Both the position numbers and the translations under genes were made by a program. Shown piece after piece: positions 60,781 through 64,000 of a stretch of DNA of 64,000 nt; position 1 is the stretch's first letter, and the number at the start of each line of letters is the position of its first letter. The notes under the pieces were generated by a model. The model had not been told where the DNA came from, ran no database searches, and saw only the letters and a list, made by a program, of their open reading frames with translations. This DNA is from Hepsetus odoe. Lineage: Eukaryota; Chordata; Actinopteri; Characiformes; Hepsetidae. The DNA lies in the NCBI GenBank assembly GCA_017165825.1, contig CM029380.1, positions 8,389,773 through 8,453,772 on the forward strand. The letters are read 5' to 3'.

Positions 60781-61315
60781 TAAATGTTGGTTTTAATTAC
60801 AGAGAAGGGGAGAGATCTGAGGAGTACGGTGCTACTGAAGCTAGCCAGGCTTAAAATCGCACTAAACGCCTGTTATCATGCCTGTTCACCGGCGAGATAC
60901 CGCCATGGAACCGTCCCTGCCTCCTTCAAGCAGAAAAGCAGGATGCCCAGGCTTGCTTCCCTTATGCGGCAAGATATTTCATCTGGATGCATTTCCTATT
61001 TCCCAATATTAATAATGAAGACGGGTTGAGAAGGAAAAAATTTCCCCACAGCAATTAAGCTGAAAATCCATAACCTAATCAATGTGCAATTCAAAAAGAT
61101 TGTCTTAATACACATAAAATATGGAGCGGCGAGAATATGTACACGATGATAGTGTACATAAATGGACATGAAATTTCTCCCGTGAAAATGACCAGTGTGG
61201 GATTTATAGTGAAGAAATGGGGCAAAAGTTTAACGATTTACATATTTCATCAGAGCCTACAAAGCAAGCAAAGTGTGTGAAAATTTAGTTGAAGGGGTGA
61301 AGATTGCAAAACTAA
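60780..61315. promoter_or_regulatory. Candidate conserved non-coding block
   Basis: About 530 bp with no simple repeats and many developmental-factor words: TTTTAATTACAG, CCCAATATTAATAATG, CAGCAATTAAGC, CCTAATCAATGTGC and GATTTATAGTG. A CpG-containing part (60895-60915) sits in its first half. Motif-based only. Confidence 0.35.
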
Positions 61316-61594
61316 TCTAGAGGGGAGGGGGGGAATACAATCAATCTTTTTAAAGCCAATCTGGATTTCACAACCGTCTGACAATGTAATCCACTATCTC
61401 AAAAACTCTTAGCACACTCTAGGGTCTGAGAGAGAGTGTTTTTGTCTCTGTATGTTTGCCTGTATGTGTGTGTGTAGGAGATCTGAACTAGGCTATGCAT
61501 TATGGAGCAATGTTGATGTGGTTGCCTGCTTTTACCCCGGTGTGGCACACTCTCAGAGGGCAGCGCTTCCTCGTTGTCGTTCTGTCTGTCTCTG

Positions 61595-61775
61595 CGGCCG
61601 CCCTGCAATTTGCTATGGGCGGAGATAAATCTTATCTCAGAGACCTGATTAAGTTTTTAATTTACATTCCAATCAATAGCCCAGGTCTATTGGCAATGTG
61701 TCTAAAACTCTATTTACCAAAGGATTCCCTGCTATCAATTGATCAAGGACCCGGCAGCCATAAATTATACTCATG
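61595..61775. promoter_or_regulatory. Candidate conserved non-coding block with GATA palindrome
   Basis: Contains GAGATAAATCTTATCTC (61622-61638), an imperfect palindrome with two GATA cores, then CTGATTAAGTTTTTAATTTAC, CCAATCAATAG, TCAATTGATCAAGG and CATAAATTATAC. It is followed directly by a (GT)n run. Motif-based only. Confidence 0.35.
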
Positions 61776-61784
61776 TGTGAGAGA

Positions 61785-61786
<2 letters not shown>

Positions 61787-61817
<31 letters not shown>
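61787..61817. repeat. (GT)n microsatellite
   Basis: Pure GT run of about 15 units. Confidence 0.95.
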
Positions 61818-61818
<1 letters not shown>

Positions 61819-64000
61819 CACTACTTCAGGACTGCGCCTGGGGAGATTTCTGAGGTGAAAACAAGACGGCAAGGAAGTTCTTAACACTGTTGGCTCATGA
61901 ATACCCCCAGTGGAGCTGGCTGGTCACCTTACACCAGCATACAGAGCTAGAACCCATGGTGAAATAGGAGTCTCGAAGACCCCAGTGCAATGACAATGAT
62001 TGGGCTTCACTGTTTGTGAAACTTCCCTCTAGAAAATAGATTAAATGATTTGCTTATTTGCTCACTTTGCTATGCCTCTATTTGCCTTGTGTAAGTAGGG
62101 AAATAATGGGACCTACAGTGACGGTATCTGGTCCAGGATAACCTCCCTGCACTAGAGGCCTTAGTGTGACCGCCCCCTGCACTGCCAGCAGTTGTGCCAG
62201 TAGCCAAGACAACATCTGCCAACACCACCTACACAAAGAGTGTGCAGTGTGTGTCTGTTTAAATTTACCCTCTGCAGAACTAACAGATAATTATCAGTCC
62301 TGACATAAAGTTAACCGGATTCAGGCCCAACCTAAGGACATTCACATAAAAGCACACACTCCCTCCCTTCTACACACACACAAACTCTAAACCCCTGCTC
62401 TGACCTGAACCCTCCCTCTTCCGGCCCCATTCTGCACAAGCGCCATTATCTGTTTACGTTTACTCGCTTTCCCAGTGGAACTCTCTGGGAGGAATCAGCC
62501 GCGGCCCCACTCGAATTCCTGCACGCAGTTCCGACGCCCGCGTGTGGTGGCAGTGCCGGCTGGGAAACACAGGCAGGGATTGTTCAGGCACCAGCTAGCA
62601 CCACCGTGACATCCAGGAAACGGCCCAGCGGCTATTTTAAGCTTTTCTAATGTTTGTTTGGAAGTTTGGGGTTTGCAACTTGTGTGCGCGCATATGAATG
62701 CTAGTGTGCCTGGGTGATTGAAAAACAGTGGCACTAAAAGAGTGTATCTAACAGATACTGACTGATTCATTAATCTCATAGAATATAATCTATATCGCAC
62801 TAACAATGATTTCTGCTGATGTAACTTAAGTTTGCATCTCTAGAATAGAAACTGTATGCAAGCAGGAAAATAATTAATTCATTAATTGACTTCATTATGA
62901 AATGTCAAGCTCGTGGTGGTATATATGTGTGCGTGTGTCTAAGCGAGTGTGTATATTATAATGCATGTGTAAAATAATTCCTAACTTTGCACAAAAGCCC
63001 TTGCATCAATATGTATGAGCAGGACATCTATATTATGACTATAAATGATAGGAAAGATGATGATAATGTGACTGTGGAACTTGGAGCTTCTTTCTATCCT
63101 GTGTAGCACACTTACTGGCCAGTGTGGTGGTATCCCCCACCCCCACCTTTTTCCCAGGCAGGGGAAAAGGAAGGAGGGCAAGTCCTTATCGGCCGGGAGA
63201 AAGTGTTGTCACGGCGTTTCTGTGGCGACCCTGCTGACTCGCCCATTCCTTAACGTGAGATCATTTTGGACAGCTGACCTCAATATCAGCGCTGCGCTCG
63301 CTGCCAGCCAGCTAGGATCCAAAAGGTTTACCTCCAGCCACAGCCACTGTGCTCGTGCCCTGGCACCTACCTAACACACTCAAACACTCCTGACATTTAT
63401 AACCTGCCATTTCGAGGAGTTCAGGCATTAAACTGCAGACAAAGTAAACAGACTTTATAAAAACGGTCTCTACTTTTTCCTTCGCTCCCTTCTATTTTGC
63501 ACATTTTCCGAGCTTCTGAAAGAAATGAAAGGAACCACAAGCCGGGCTGTATAAGGCAGTGATGATGCAGGACATTTATCCTCCTTCAGATTCACACAGT
63601 GAGTAGACATGGACAGCGTACACACTCGCACACAACACACACTGCGTGTTTTTACACCAACCGTTTCTGACAGTGAGTGACCGGAAAAAAGACGAGGGGA
63701 GAGAAAAATAATGCGCTGATAAATGTTTTGGGAGGAATTTTAAGTGCTACTTTGTCACAGAGCGAGCTCAGCTCTGCCAGAGCCCAGCATAAACATGTGT
63801 CAGAACTGCATGTAATTACGGCAGAAAAACTTCCTCTCATACTGTGTGTATGAATCACCTCTCAGACTGGTGTGTGTGTGTGTGTGTCTGTCTGTAAAAG
63901 ACAGAGATTAGTCCCCCCATCCTTCCCTGCTAACATACCTAAAGGATGAACCAACACAGGGTAGCCATAATGCCAGCTACTGCTCTAATAAGCCGTTACC
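61818..64000. other. Upstream stretch to the window end
   Basis: CpG-containing patches at 62495-62570 and 63185-63310 stand out from their surroundings and could be regulatory or exonic. A short GT run is at 63869-63886. No gene recognised. Confidence 0.4.

Larger units (their letters stand above)
29361..64000 (-). other. Upstream flank or first intron of zfhx3, no gene recognised
   Basis: Mammalian ZFHX3 has a non-coding first exon far upstream of the coding start, so most of this stretch is probably intron 1; that is inference. No frame gives a recognisable protein. Most frames of 60-150 codons here are low-complexity translations of (GA)n, (CA)n or (CT)n. The stretch is microsatellite-rich and also holds SINEs, a MITE and candidate conserved blocks, listed separately. 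Confidence 0.7.

Overview
The window looks like vertebrate, most likely teleost fish, nuclear DNA. The evidence is a vertebrate zinc-finger homeobox gene with GT-AG introns, tRNA-headed SINEs of a type common in fish, a TTAA-flanked MITE, and very dense (CA)n and (GA)n microsatellites. The exact species cannot be read from the sequence. Nothing bacterial, viral or operon-like is present.

Only one protein-coding gene can be supported: zfhx3 (ATBF1 family), on the minus strand. Two coding exons are visible. The first coding exon (called exon 2 here, by analogy with mammals) spans 26276-29360, with its start codon at 29322-29324. Exon 3 spans 22675-23171. They join in phase across a 3.1-kb intron and encode the first 1182 residues of a much longer protein. 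These residues carry five classical C2H2 fingers from exon 2, and two classical fingers plus one half-finger from exon 3. The later exons, with the remaining fingers and the homeodomains, lie beyond position 1. The 5' non-coding exon(s) and promoter were not identified; they lie somewhere in 29361-64000 or further upstream.

Layout: 1-22674 is the 5' part of intron 3. It holds one SINE, a 41-bp tandem duplication, an octamer pair and a TEAD/MEF2/SRF-like cluster. 23172-26275 is intron 2, with a (GA)26 run and a 21-bp palindrome. 29361-64000 is upstream or first-intron sequence, rich in microsatellites, with two more SINEs, a 340-bp T2/Kolobok-like MITE, a dispersed repeat pair about 10 kb apart, and several simple-repeat-free blocks that could be conserved regulatory elements.

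The most interesting points are these: the encoded protein lacks the N-terminal zinc finger known in mammalian ZFHX3; it has a histidine-rich expansion; intron 2 stays open for 59 extra codons and is followed by poly(A) signals; the start codon is preceded by overlapping upstream ATGs; and (GA)n runs show a strong strand bias while (CA)n runs do not. No wholly new biological system was found. Regulatory calls rest on motif reading alone.
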